Below the pieces are notes generated by a model that saw only the letters and a list, made by a program, of their open reading frames with translations, was not told where the DNA came from and did not search any database. Position numbers and translations under genes: made by a program. Below, in pieces: positions 17,944 to 25,540 of a DNA stretch of 37,181 nucleotides (its first letter is position 1; each line of letters starts with the position of its first letter). Source of the stretch: Comamonadaceae bacterium (GTDB taxonomy: Bacteria; Pseudomonadota; Gammaproteobacteria; Burkholderiales; Burkholderiaceae_C); assembly GCA_947372865.1 (NCBI GenBank), contig CANBVJ010000033.1, positions 1-37,181 on the forward strand, given 5' to 3'.

Positions 17944-19191
17944 TTATTTTTTAACAGCCAGGGCACCCTTGGCGTTGACGTCCTTCACGCGAATTTCAGA
18001 CGCTTTCTTCTGGTCTTCTTCGTATGCGTAAACCACTTTTTCGCCCTTGACTTCACCAAACACGGGAATGTTGGCGGTAATTGCGTCGTGGTCCTTGACG
18101 GTGAAAGGCTTGTTGTAGGTGGTCACCACACCGTCTACCGGTGTCTTCAGGTCTTCCAAAGCAGCCTTGATCTTGGGGCCGTCGGTCGAATTGGCTTGCT
18201 TGATGGCAGCAGCGAGCAGGTAAATGGAGTCATAACCTTGCGCGGCAGACACGGGCGAATCAATACGTGCGTTCTTTGGATTGAAGGTACGCAGGTAGTT
18301 GATGATGAACGCCTGACGCTTGGGCGTGGTGGGCTGCTGGATAAAGGTTTGCGGCATGCGCGCGCCTTCGCCGCCAGGGCCTGCGTTGTCAATGAAGTTG
18401 GCCATGGACAAGGTCCAGCTACCAATCATGGGGACTTTCCAGCCCAGCTTGGTCATGCCGTTGGCGATTTGCGCCAGTTCTGGGCCAATCGCGTAGGTCA
18501 GCACTACTTCGGCGCCGGCTTCCTTGGCCTTGAGCAGCTGCGCGGTCATGTCCACGTCCTTGATGTTGAACTTCTCGACAGCTACTGCCTTGATGCCTTT
18601 GAGTTCCAGGGCTTTTTCCAGGTCGGAGCGACCGAGTTGGCCATAGTTGGTGGAGTCAGCCAGGATGGCGACTTTCTTGAACTTGCGGCGGGTGATGGCC
18701 TCTTCCACGATCATGGGAGCCTGGATGCTGTCATGCGCCGCATTGCGGAAGATGTAGTTCTCGGGCTGGTCGTCAAACTGGTGGGTGATAACGGAGCCGG
18801 TGGCCACGTTGTTCATGACCGGGATCTTGGCTTCTTGGTAGAAGCGCTGCGAAGCCAAGGCCACGCCAGTGTTGATAAAGCCCACGGTGGCGGTGACTTT
18901 TTCCTTGTTGATCAGCTCTTGGGCGATTTGCACGCCGCGCTCGTTTTTGGCTTCGTCATCGCGCTCGACGATTTGCAGTTGGCGTCCGATCACGCCGCCG
19001 GCCTTGTTGATTTCGTCCACAGCCAGCTTGACGCCGTCGCGCATGCTCACGCCCATGGAAGAAGAGCCGCCGGTGAAGGGACCCGACACGCCGATCTTGA
19101 TGGTTTCTGCAGCAGAAGCCAGACCGGTGTAAGCCATCACGGCAGCGGCAATGGCCACTTGTGAGGCCAGTTTTGCGAAACGAATTGTCAT
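17944..19191 (-). CDS. livK: Branched-chain amino acid-type ABC transporter substrate-binding protein
   Basis: Periplasmic solute-binding protein that captures substrate for the transporter. The start at 19191 gives a 415-residue precursor, MTIRFAKLASQVAIAAAVMAYTG..., with a signal peptide cleaved probably after ASA near residue 27, followed by ETIKIGVSGPFTGGSSSMGVSMRDG, the typical opening of the LivJ/LivK-type lobe. Other family segments are GVIGRQLQIVERDDEAKNERGVQIAQEL and AAQGYDSIYLLAAAI. GGAGA precedes the ATG. A longer frame upstream to 19386 lacks homology and is rejected. It is the first gene of the transporter operon. At this length, the ligand could be a branched-chain amino acid, an aromatic compound or another carboxylate. 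Confidence 0.92.
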   Translation of the reverse strand: MTIRFAKLASQVAIAAAVMAYTGLASAAETIKIGVSGPFTGGSSSMGVSMRDGVKLAVDEINKAGGVIGRQLQIVERDDEAKNERGVQIAQELINKEKVTATVGFINTGVALASQRFYQEAKIPVMNNVATGSVITHQFDDQPENYIFRNAAHDSIQAPMIVEEAITRRKFKKVAILADSTNYGQLGRSDLEKALELKGIKAVAVEKFNIKDVDMTAQLLKAKEAGAEVVLTYAIGPELAQIANGMTKLGWKVPMIGSWTLSMANFIDNAGPGGEGARMPQTFIQQPTTPKRQAFIINYLRTFNPKNARIDSPVSAAQGYDSIYLLAAAIKQANSTDGPKIKAALEDLKTPVDGVVTTYNKPFTVKDHDAITANIPVFGEVKGEKVVYAYEEDQKKASEIRVKDVNAKGALAVKK

Positions 19192-19413
19192 GGTGTCTCC
19201 AGTAAAAATAGGTGGCGTCTGTTGCGCCGAATCGAAGTACTGCGGGCTTGGCCAGGAACGAATTTCCAAGCGTGCCAACTGATCCGGTAATCTAATCGAA
19301 AGTTCCTTACAGAGGCTTACGGACAAACCCCTGTGCCGCGCATTATCAGGCGTCCGTCGCTGATGAATTTTCATTTTGCCGCTCAAATATTTTCACACCC
19401 ACAAGAACCGCAC

Positions 19414-19441
19414 GCAATCCAAGGGTTAACCCTTGGATTGC
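19414..19441. repeat. 28-bp perfect palindrome downstream of radA
   Basis: Fourteen bases (GCAATCCAAGGGTT) are followed immediately by their exact reverse complement, centred between 19427 and 19428, ending 11 bases past the radA stop. As RNA it would form a stem of about 12 bp with a TTAA loop. No clear T run follows on either strand, so it is either an atypical terminator or a 3'-end hairpin. Confidence 0.75.
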
Positions 19442-19452
19442 AGCGCAAAGCC

Positions 19453-20823
19453 TCAGCCCAGACCGCGCACGATGCCCATGGCTTCCTCGACGCGCTCCAC
19501 GGCGTGGATGGTCATGCCCTCAATCGGCTTCTTGGGCGCATTGGCTTTGGGCACCACGGCCACGGTAAAGCCGAGTTTGGCCGCCTCTTTCAGGCGCTCT
19601 TGGCCGCGCGGCGCCGGGCGCACTTCACCGGCCAGCCCAACCTCGCCAAAGGCGAGAAATCCTTTGGGCAGCGGCTTGCCGCGCAGCGACGACGTAATCG
19701 CCAGCATCACCGCCAAATCAGCCGCCGGTTCGCCAATACGCACGCCGCCCACCGCATTGATGAACACGTCCTGGTCCATGCACGCTACCCCGGCGTGGCG
19801 GTGCAACACGGCCAGCAACATGGCCAAGCGGTCTTTGTCCAGGCCCACGCTCAGGCGCCGCGGGCTGGGGCCGCCGCTGTCCACCAGTGCCTGGATTTCC
19901 ACCAGCAGAGGGCGCGTGCCTTCAAGCGTCACCATCACGCAGCTGCCGGGCACCGGCTCGGCGTGCTGGCTCAGAAAAATGGCGCTGGGGTTGGAGACGC
20001 CCTTGAGGCCCTTTTCAGTCATGGCAAACACGCCAATCTCGTTGACCGCGCCAAAGCGGTTCTTGATGGCGCGTACCAGTCGAAACTGGCTGTGCGTGTC
20101 GCCCTCAAAGTAAAGCACCGTGTCCACCATGTGCTCCAGCACGCGCGGCCCGGCCAGCGCGCCTTCTTTGGTCACGTGGCCGACCAGCACGATGCACACG
20201 CCGCTGGCCTTGGCGGCGCGCGTGAGGTGGGCGGCGCATTCGCGCACTTGTGCCACAGAGCCGGGCGCGCTGGTGAGTTGGTCTGAATACACGGTCTGAA
20301 TGGAATCAATCACCGCCACGTCAGGCCGCTGCTCAGTTAGCGTGGCCAAAATTTTCTCCAGCCCAATTTCGGGTAACACCCGCACCTGCGAGCCGTCCAG
20401 CCCCAGGCGGCGCGCGCGCAGCGCCACTTGGGCGCCGCTTTCTTCGCCCGTCACATACAAGGTTTTTTTGCCGCTGCGCTGCAGCGAATCGAGCGCCTGC
20501 AACAACAAGGTAGATTTGCCAATGCCCGGGTCGCCGCCAATGAGCACTACACCGCCTTCAACAATGCCGCCGCCCAGCACCCGGTCGAGTTCGGCGTGGC
20601 CCGTGGCCGTGCGTTCAAAGTCGCTGGCCTCAATGTCGGACAGCACCGCCACCTCGGCGGTTTTGGCCAGCGAGGCAAAGCGGTTTTTGACCGCGCTCTC
20701 TGCGGCCTGAGGCAGCGACTCGATCAGCGTGTTCCAGGCGTTGCAACTCGGGCATTTGCCCAGCCACTTGGGGCTGGAGCCGCCACATTCGGAGCAGATA
20801 AAAACGGTTTTTTCTTTGGCCAT
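19453..20823 (-). CDS. radA: DNA repair protein RadA
   Basis: RecA-like ATPase and branch-migration helicase that helps recombinational repair and strand exchange. The start at 20823 gives 456 residues beginning MAKEKTVFICSECGG. A zinc finger with Cys10, Cys13, Cys24 and Cys27 (CSECGG then GKCPSC) is followed by Walker A GGDPGIGKST at about 96-105, the RadA-specific KNRFG motif near residue 250 and a C-terminal Lon-protease-like domain (FINAVGGVRIGEPAADLAV and following). The length is normal. An upstream in-frame extension to 20919 is AT-rich and contains the LexA-like site, so it is not coding. The gene stands alone. Confidence 0.97.
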   Translation of the reverse strand: MAKEKTVFICSECGGSSPKWLGKCPSCNAWNTLIESLPQAAESAVKNRFASLAKTAEVAVLSDIEASDFERTATGHAELDRVLGGGIVEGGVVLIGGDPGIGKSTLLLQALDSLQRSGKKTLYVTGEESGAQVALRARRLGLDGSQVRVLPEIGLEKILATLTEQRPDVAVIDSIQTVYSDQLTSAPGSVAQVRECAAHLTRAAKASGVCIVLVGHVTKEGALAGPRVLEHMVDTVLYFEGDTHSQFRLVRAIKNRFGAVNEIGVFAMTEKGLKGVSNPSAIFLSQHAEPVPGSCVMVTLEGTRPLLVEIQALVDSGGPSPRRLSVGLDKDRLAMLLAVLHRHAGVACMDQDVFINAVGGVRIGEPAADLAVMLAITSSLRGKPLPKGFLAFGEVGLAGEVRPAPRGQERLKEAAKLGFTVAVVPKANAPKKPIEGMTIHAVERVEEAMGIVRGLG

Positions 20824-20834
20824 GGCTGATATTA

Positions 20835-20850
20835 CTGTATGAAACCACAG
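20835..20850. promoter_or_regulatory. LexA (SOS) box upstream of radA
   Basis: CTGTATGAAACCACAG fits the CTGT-N8-ACAG LexA consensus of beta- and gammaproteobacteria exactly. It ends 12 bases upstream of the radA ATG (on the minus strand), where bound LexA would block transcription. Binding is inferred from the match and the position. Confidence 0.7.
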
Positions 20851-20919
20851 ATATTTACACGCTAAAAGCCGAGACACTGCCAAATCTGATGGCTGCAGCC
20901 GCTTTTCTCTTCCAACCAA

Positions 20920-20949
20920 AAGTGGTAAATTTAATTTTTAAAACCACTT
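20920..20949. repeat. AT-rich inverted repeat in the radA-DUF3047 divergent region
   Basis: AAGTGGT at 20920-20926 and ACCACTT at 20943-20949 are perfect 7-bp arms around a 16-base A/T-only spacer. The sequence sits in an unusually AT-rich patch between two divergent genes. It might be an operator or part of a promoter; nothing identifies the factor. Confidence 0.35.
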
Positions 20950-21014
20950 ATATGTCTTTTAAATGCGGGATTTGGTGAATACGGTTGTCACATCCCGCCC
21001 CTAAGCTCGCCGCC

Positions 21015-21791
21015 ATGAATATTTCCACCCCTTGCACGGCGCATCGCGCGCGGCGGCTATTGCTGCTGCTGGCAGGCTTGCTCGTCGGCCTGCTGGTGGG
21101 CTGCGCCGCGCCGCAACCCAGCGCCGCAGTGGCGCCGGCGCAAGGTGAAAACACCTGGAACACGCTGGCACAGGCCGCCTGGCAAGAAGTGCAACTGCCC
21201 GGCAAAACGCCAACTGTGTACCGCCTGGACGAGCACGCCCCCAGCGGCGCACGGGGCCAGCGCACCGCGCTCAAGGCCGACGCCCAGTCGTCAGCCAGCA
21301 TGCTGCGCGCGCCGGTGCGCATTGAGCCCGAGGCGCTGGGCCAGGTCGATTTTTCCTGGCTGGTGCCCCAGCTCATCGCCAACGCTGACATGGCCCAGCG
21401 CGACAGCGACGACTCGCCGGTACGCCTGATCCTGGCCTTTGAGGGCGACCGCAGCAAGTTTTCCGCCAAAGACGCCATGCTCAACGAACTCGCGCGCCTG
21501 CTGACCGGCGAGGAAATGCCCTACGCCACGCTGATGTACGTCTGGTGCAACCAGCGCCCGGTGGGCAGCGTAATCCACAGCCCGCGCACCGACCGCATTC
21601 GCAAAATCGTGGTCGAGTCGGGGGCGCAAGGCCTGCAACAGTGGCACAACTACGAGCGTGACATCCGGGCCGACTACGTTCGCGCCTTTGGTGAAGCGCC
21701 CGGCGCGCTGGTGGCCATTGGCCTGATGAGCGACAGCGACAACACCCACAGCAACGCGGTAGCCTGGTACGGCCCGATCGCCCTGCGCTGA
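21015..21791 (+). CDS. DUF3047 family lipoprotein
   Basis: Predicted outer- or inner-membrane lipoprotein of unknown function, 258 residues. The start at 21015 gives MNISTPCTAHRARRLLLLLAG, a hydrophobic signal and the lipobox LLVGC with lipidated Cys30. The mature part matches the DUF3047 pattern: WQEVQLPGKTPTVYRL near the start, repeated Ala/Ser-rich strand motifs (ALKADAQSSASMLRAP), DFSWLVPQLIANADMAQRDSDDSPVRL, TLMYVWCNQRPVGSVIHSP, the motif QWHNYERDIRADYVRAFGE-like near 211-229, and the ending IGLMSDSDNTHSNAVAWYGPI. It is monocistronic as far as I can see and diverges from radA. The N-terminal extension from 20985 is unlikely. Confidence 0.8.
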   Translation: MNISTPCTAHRARRLLLLLAGLLVGLLVGCAAPQPSAAVAPAQGENTWNTLAQAAWQEVQLPGKTPTVYRLDEHAPSGARGQRTALKADAQSSASMLRAPVRIEPEALGQVDFSWLVPQLIANADMAQRDSDDSPVRLILAFEGDRSKFSAKDAMLNELARLLTGEEMPYATLMYVWCNQRPVGSVIHSPRTDRIRKIVVESGAQGLQQWHNYERDIRADYVRAFGEAPGALVAIGLMSDSDNTHSNAVAWYGPIALR

Positions 21792-21818
21792 GTGGCGTTG
21801 ACGGGTAAGCGACTGGGG

Positions 21819-21840
21819 GTCTTCGGACGCCCTGGTTCAA
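21819..21840 (+). terminator. Weak hairpin after the DUF3047 gene
   Basis: GGGGGTC, a TTCG tetraloop and GACGCCC pair with one mismatch within 21792-21865, between the lipoprotein stop and gcdH. There is no T run after it, so termination is doubtful. Confidence 0.3.
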
Positions 21841-21865
21841 GGGCTACCATTGGGGTTTACGCAAT

Positions 21866-23077
21866 ATGGAGACCCGCCCCATGGCCCACGCCGCATTCAA
21901 CTGGCAAGACCCTTTCTTGCTCGACGCCCAACTCACCGACGACGAACGCATGGTGCGCGACGCCGCGGCCGCCTATTGCCAGGACAAGCTGCTGCCGCGC
22001 GTAACGCTGGCCTTTCGCGACGGCACCACCGACCCGGCGATTTTTCGCGAAATGGGCGAGCTCGGCCTCCTGGGCCCCACCATCCCCGAGGCCTACGGCG
22101 GCCCGGCGCTCAATTACGTGAGCTACGGCCTGATCGCCCGTGAAGTCGAACGCGTGGACAGCGGCTACCGCTCCATGATGAGCGTGCAAAGTTCGCTGGT
22201 GATGGTGCCGATTTTTGAATTCGGCACCGAAGGCCAGCGCCAGAAGTTCCTGCCCAAGCTGGCCACCGGCGAGTGGATTGGCTGCTTTGGCCTGACCGAG
22301 CCCGACCACGGCTCCGACCCCGCCTCCATGGCCACCCGCGCCCAGAAAGTGCCCGGCGGCTACAAACTCAGCGGCTCCAAGATGTGGATCAGCAACAGCC
22401 CGATTGCCGATGTGTTCGTGGTCTGGGCCAAAGAGGTGTCCGAGAGCGGCACGGTCGGCCCGATTCGCGGCTTTATTCTGGAAAAAGCCATGGCCGGTTT
22501 GAGCGCGCCGGCCATCCACAGCAAGGTGGGGCTGCGCGCCAGCATCACCGGTGAAATCGTGATGGACGGCGTGTTTTGCCCTGAAGAAAACGCGTTTCCG
22601 GACGTGCAGGGTTTGAAGGGCCCGTTCACCTGTCTGAACAGCGCGCGCTACGGTATCGCCTGGGGCGCTTTGGGCGCGGCCGAAGACTGCTGGATGCGTG
22701 CCCGCCAGTACACGCTGGACCGCAAACAGTTTGGCCGTCCCCTGGCCGCCAACCAGCTCATCCAGAAAAAATTGGCCGACATGCAAACCGAGATCGCGCT
22801 GGGCCTGCAAGGCTGTCTGCGCCTGGGCCGCATGAAGGACGAGGGTACGGCGTCGGTGGAAATCACCTCCATCCTCAAGCGCAACTCCTGCGGCAAGTCG
22901 CTCGACATTGCCCGCATGGCGCGCGACATGATGGGCGGCAACGGCATCAGCGACGAGTTTGGCGTGGCGCGTCACTTGGTGAACCTCGAAGTGGTCAACA
23001 CGTATGAGGGCACGCACGACATCCACGCGCTGATTTTGGGCCGGGCGATGACGGGTATTGCGGCTTTCGCCAACTAA
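21866..23077 (+). CDS. gcdH: Glutaryl-CoA dehydrogenase
   Basis: FAD-dependent acyl-CoA dehydrogenase that oxidatively decarboxylates glutaryl-CoA to crotonyl-CoA in lysine, tryptophan and glutarate breakdown. The 403-residue length fits. Family segments include [14 protein letters not shown] (about 138-151), the FAD/substrate region [23 protein letters not shown] and the C-terminal [21 protein letters not shown], with the catalytic Glu at about residue 381. [16 protein letters not shown] and [16 protein letters not shown] are typical of GcdH rather than generic acyl-CoA dehydrogenases. A downstream ATG (METRPM) could also be used. A CoA-transferase that could make glutaryl-CoA is encoded two genes on. 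Confidence 0.95.
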   Translation: METRPMAHAAFNWQDPFLLDAQLTDDERMVRDAAAAYCQDKLLPRVTLAFRDGTTDPAIFREMGELGLLGPTIPEAYGGPALNYVSYGLIAREVERVDSGYRSMMSVQSSLVMVPIFEFGTEGQRQKFLPKLATGEWIGCFGLTEPDHGSDPASMATRAQKVPGGYKLSGSKMWISNSPIADVFVVWAKEVSESGTVGPIRGFILEKAMAGLSAPAIHSKVGLRASITGEIVMDGVFCPEENAFPDVQGLKGPFTCLNSARYGIAWGALGAAEDCWMRARQYTLDRKQFGRPLAANQLIQKKLADMQTEIALGLQGCLRLGRMKDEGTASVEITSILKRNSCGKSLDIARMARDMMGGNGISDEFGVARHLVNLEVVNTYEGTHDIHALILGRAMTGIAAFAN

Positions 23078-23083
23078 GTGCAC

Positions 23084-23506
23084 ATGCGGCTGGCATTTGC
23101 AGGCCCGGCTAGGCGACTGCTGGGTCGGATCGCTTTGGGCCTGTCCATGGGACTGGTCGCATTTGGCGCTGTGGCCCAGCCTGCGGTCGTGCCCGACGGC
23201 GGCCTGTGCCGCAGCCTGTGCGACAGTGAAAAACAGCAATGCCGCACCACTGGCGGTGCGGCAGATGCCGCCTCCACCGCTGGGGCAATGGGGCTGCTAG
23301 GCTTGATTATTGGGCAGCCCAAAGCTTTTGCGGGCACGCAAGCGTCCGATGCCAAACGCGATATGCGCGAAGTACTCGACGCCAAACAACGCGCGGCAGA
23401 GGACGCCAAACTCGCCCGCCGCGAAACCGACGACCAATGCAATAGCGCCTATATGCAATGCCTGGGCGCCTGTTTGCCCGAGCCACCGAACACCACGAAA
23501 CCCTGA
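23084..23506 (+). CDS. Small secreted protein with twin cysteine motifs
   Basis: I do not recognise a named family. ATG 23084 (a GTG two codons earlier is possible) gives about 140 residues: a signal peptide (LLGRIALGLSMGLVAFGAVA, probable cleavage before QPAVV), a first motif CRSLCDSEKQQC (C-x3-C-x6-C), an apolar Gly/Ala-rich middle (AGAMGLLGLIIG), a long charged helix rich in Ala, Lys, Arg, Asp and Glu, and a second motif CNSAYMQCLGAC (C-x6-C-x3-C). The second motif is the mirror image of the first, as expected if two antiparallel helices are stapled by three disulfides in the periplasm. It begins 6 bases after gcdH and ends 7 bases before the CoA-transferase, so it is probably cotranscribed with them. 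Confidence 0.72.
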   Translation: MRLAFAGPARRLLGRIALGLSMGLVAFGAVAQPAVVPDGGLCRSLCDSEKQQCRTTGGAADAASTAGAMGLLGLIIGQPKAFAGTQASDAKRDMREVLDAKQRAAEDAKLARRETDDQCNSAYMQCLGACLPEPPNTTKP

Positions 23507-23513
23507 GCCCACC

Positions 23514-24767
23514 ATGACCACGCCCCAAGCCGCCTTGCCCCACCTTAAAGTGCTCGACCTATCCCGCGTGCTGGCCGGCCCTTGGTGCACACAAATGCTG
23601 GCCGACTTGGGCGCGGACGTGGTCAAGGTGGAGCGCCCGGGCGCGGGCGACGACACCCGCCACTGGGGCCCGCCCTTTCTGAAAGACGCGCAAGGCCATG
23701 ACACCACGCACGCCAGCTATTACGCCGCCTGCAACCGCAACAAACGCTCCATTGCCATTGACATCGCCCAGCCGGAAGGCCAGGCGCTGATCCGGCAAAT
23801 GGCGCTGAGCAGCGACATCTTGGTAGAGAACTTCAAGGTCGGCGGCCTGGCGCACTACGGCCTGGACTACGCCAGCCTGCACGCCCTCAACCCGCGCCTG
23901 ATTTACTGCTCGGTCACCGGCTTTGGCCAGGACGGGCCCTATGCCGAACGCGCCGGTTACGACCTGATGATCCAGGCCATGAGCGGCATGATGAGCATCA
24001 CTGGCAAGACCGAAGGCACGCCCGGCGGCACGCCGCAGCGCGTGGGCGTGGCGCTGACGGACGTGTTTACCGGGGTGTACGCCTGCAGCGCCATTTTGGC
24101 CGCCGTGGAAGTGCGCCACCGCACGGGGTTGGGCCAGCACATTGACATGAGCCTGCTCGACGTGGGCATGGCGATTTTGGCCAACCAGGCCGCCGGCTTT
24201 TTGAACACCGGCGCCAACCCCATGCGCCAGGGCAACAGCCACCCGAGCCTGGTGCCCTACCAAGACTTTGCCACCGCCGACGGCGCCATGCTGCTGGCCG
24301 TGGGCAACGACGGCCAGTTCGCCCGCTTTGCCCAGGCCGCCGAGCAGCCCCATTGGGCCGCCGACCTGCGCTTTGCCACCAACACCGACCGCGTGCGCCA
24401 CCGCGACGCCTTGATTCCGCTGATCGAGACTGAGGCCCGCAAGCGCACCACGGCGCAATGGGTCGCCCTGCTGGAACACCGCGCCGTGCCTTGCGGCCCC
24501 ATCAACACCGTGGCCCAGGCTTTTGACGACGCCCAGGTTCAGGCCCGCCATTTGGTGGTGCAGCAGAGCGTGGCGAGCGCAGCGGCGGCGCAAACCGGTG
24601 TTGCGTCGATTGCCTCGGTAGCCAGTCCGCTGCGCCTGCAAGACACGCCCCCGGTGCTGCGCCGCGCGCCGCCTGCGCTGGGCGAGCACACCGACGAGGT
24701 GCTGGCGGAGCTGGGATTGGACGCCCAGGCTTTGGCCCACTTGCGCGCTACCGGGATTGTTGGGTAA
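23514..24767 (+). CDS. CaiB/BaiF-family (class III) CoA-transferase
   Basis: Transfers CoA between carboxylic acids through an Asp-linked anhydride. The start at 23514 gives 417 residues: LPHLKVLDLSRVLAGPWCTQMLADLGADVVKVERP at the N-terminus, NRNKRSIAIDI near 74-84, VTGFGQDGPYAERAGYDL near 134-151 and the probable catalytic Asp183 in GVALTDVFTGVYA. The C-terminal domain is typical. The frame extends upstream to 23310 inside the previous gene, but that part is not homologous. The position next to gcdH suggests a glutarate CoA-transferase (for example succinyl-CoA:glutarate), a common pairing, but substrate assignment is inference. Confidence 0.88.
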   Translation: MTTPQAALPHLKVLDLSRVLAGPWCTQMLADLGADVVKVERPGAGDDTRHWGPPFLKDAQGHDTTHASYYAACNRNKRSIAIDIAQPEGQALIRQMALSSDILVENFKVGGLAHYGLDYASLHALNPRLIYCSVTGFGQDGPYAERAGYDLMIQAMSGMMSITGKTEGTPGGTPQRVGVALTDVFTGVYACSAILAAVEVRHRTGLGQHIDMSLLDVGMAILANQAAGFLNTGANPMRQGNSHPSLVPYQDFATADGAMLLAVGNDGQFARFAQAAEQPHWAADLRFATNTDRVRHRDALIPLIETEARKRTTAQWVALLEHRAVPCGPINTVAQAFDDAQVQARHLVVQQSVASAAAAQTGVASIASVASPLRLQDTPPVLRRAPPALGEHTDEVLAELGLDAQALAHLRATGIVG

Positions 24768-24791
24768 GATTCTTACTTCATCCAGTAAGGA
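24764..24791. promoter_or_regulatory. Triple half-site operator candidate of the AbrB-PIN module
   Basis: Three copies of an AGTAAGA-like half-site occur in 28 bases: GTAAGA (24764-24769), TCTTACT inverted (24771-24777) and AGTAAGGA (24784-24791). The first two form a GTAAGA-T-TCTTAC palindrome that overlaps the CoA-transferase stop codon; the last two form CTTACT-N6-AGTAAG and overlap the antitoxin ribosome-binding site AAGGA. The autorepressor role is inferred. Confidence 0.6.
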
Positions 24792-24796
24792 TTCCC

Positions 24797-25036
24797 ATGA
24801 AAATCACCAGCAAAGGCCAAGTCACCATTCCGCAGTCGGTGCGTGAACAAGCGGGTTTGCACCCACACAGCGAGGTGGAGTTTGAGGTACGCGAAAACGG
24901 CGACGTGGTGATCCGCGCCATAACCGCCCCCGCTGCCACCGCGCGCAGCGCCTTTGAGCGCGTGCGCGGCAGCGCCAACGCCGCGCAGTTCAAGGGCATG
25001 GGTACCGACGAGTTCATGGCTTTTTTGCGCGGCTAA
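24797..25036 (+). CDS. AbrB/MazE-type (SpoVT-AbrB domain) antitoxin
   Basis: Predicted DNA-binding antitoxin of a toxin-antitoxin pair. The 79-residue protein opens with the swapped-hairpin domain MKITSKGQVTIPQSVREQAGL, then EVEFEVRENGDVVIRAI (about 30-46), which is the SpoVT-AbrB fold; the C-terminal 30 residues (FERVRGSANAAQFKGMGTDE) probably wrap around the toxin. AAGGA sits 5-6 bases before the ATG. The stop is immediately followed by the toxin ATG. It is translated from a region whose upstream half-sites overlap the preceding stop codon. Confidence 0.9.
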   Translation: MKITSKGQVTIPQSVREQAGLHPHSEVEFEVRENGDVVIRAITAPAATARSAFERVRGSANAAQFKGMGTDEFMAFLRG

Positions 25037-25525
25037 ATGGCCACGCCCTCCGAATCAGTCGCGTCTATGGCGCCTGAGGTGCGCGAGGCGGATGCGCGCT
25101 ACTTGGTAAACGCTTTGCCACGCGGCACCTTGGTGGACAGCTGTGTATTGATCGACGTGCTGGCCGACGACCCCACCTGGGCCGAATGGTCGCTAGACCA
25201 GCTCGAGCGCTGCGCCGCGCTGGGTCCCTTGCTCATCAACCCGCTGATCCTGGCCGAGATCAGCCCGCGCTTTGAACGCGCGTCTGACCTGGAGGTGGCG
25301 CTGGCCGGCCTGCCCCTGGTCAAAGCCGCCCTGCCCTGGGACGCGGCGTTTTTGGCCGGCCAGGCCTTCAAGGTCTACCGCCTGTCGCAGGGCCTGAAAA
25401 CATCTCCGATGCCGGATTTCTACATTGGCGCGCACGCCCTGGTGGGGCAATTGCAGCTGCTCACGCGCGATGCTGCGCGGTACCGCAGCTACTTTCCCAC
25501 GCTGGCGCTGGTGGCGCTGGCGTAA
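25037..25525 (+). CDS. PIN-domain toxin (VapC-like ribonuclease)
   Basis: Second PIN-domain toxin of the window, 162 residues. Acidic active-site candidates are Asp34 in TLVDSCVLIDVL, Glu74 in LILAEIS, Asp127 in SPMPDFYIGAHAL and Asp145 in LLTRDAARYRSYFP. Its sequence and partner differ clearly from those of the toxin at 9992, so the two modules are not recent duplicates. ATG 25037 abuts the antitoxin stop; Met11 would be a plausible later start because the first 20 residues look unconserved. It converges with uup 15 bases away. Confidence 0.88.
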   Translation: MATPSESVASMAPEVREADARYLVNALPRGTLVDSCVLIDVLADDPTWAEWSLDQLERCAALGPLLINPLILAEISPRFERASDLEVALAGLPLVKAALPWDAAFLAGQAFKVYRLSQGLKTSPMPDFYIGAHALVGQLQLLTRDAARYRSYFPTLALVALA

Positions 25526-25540
25526 AGCTAAGCCCTGGCC

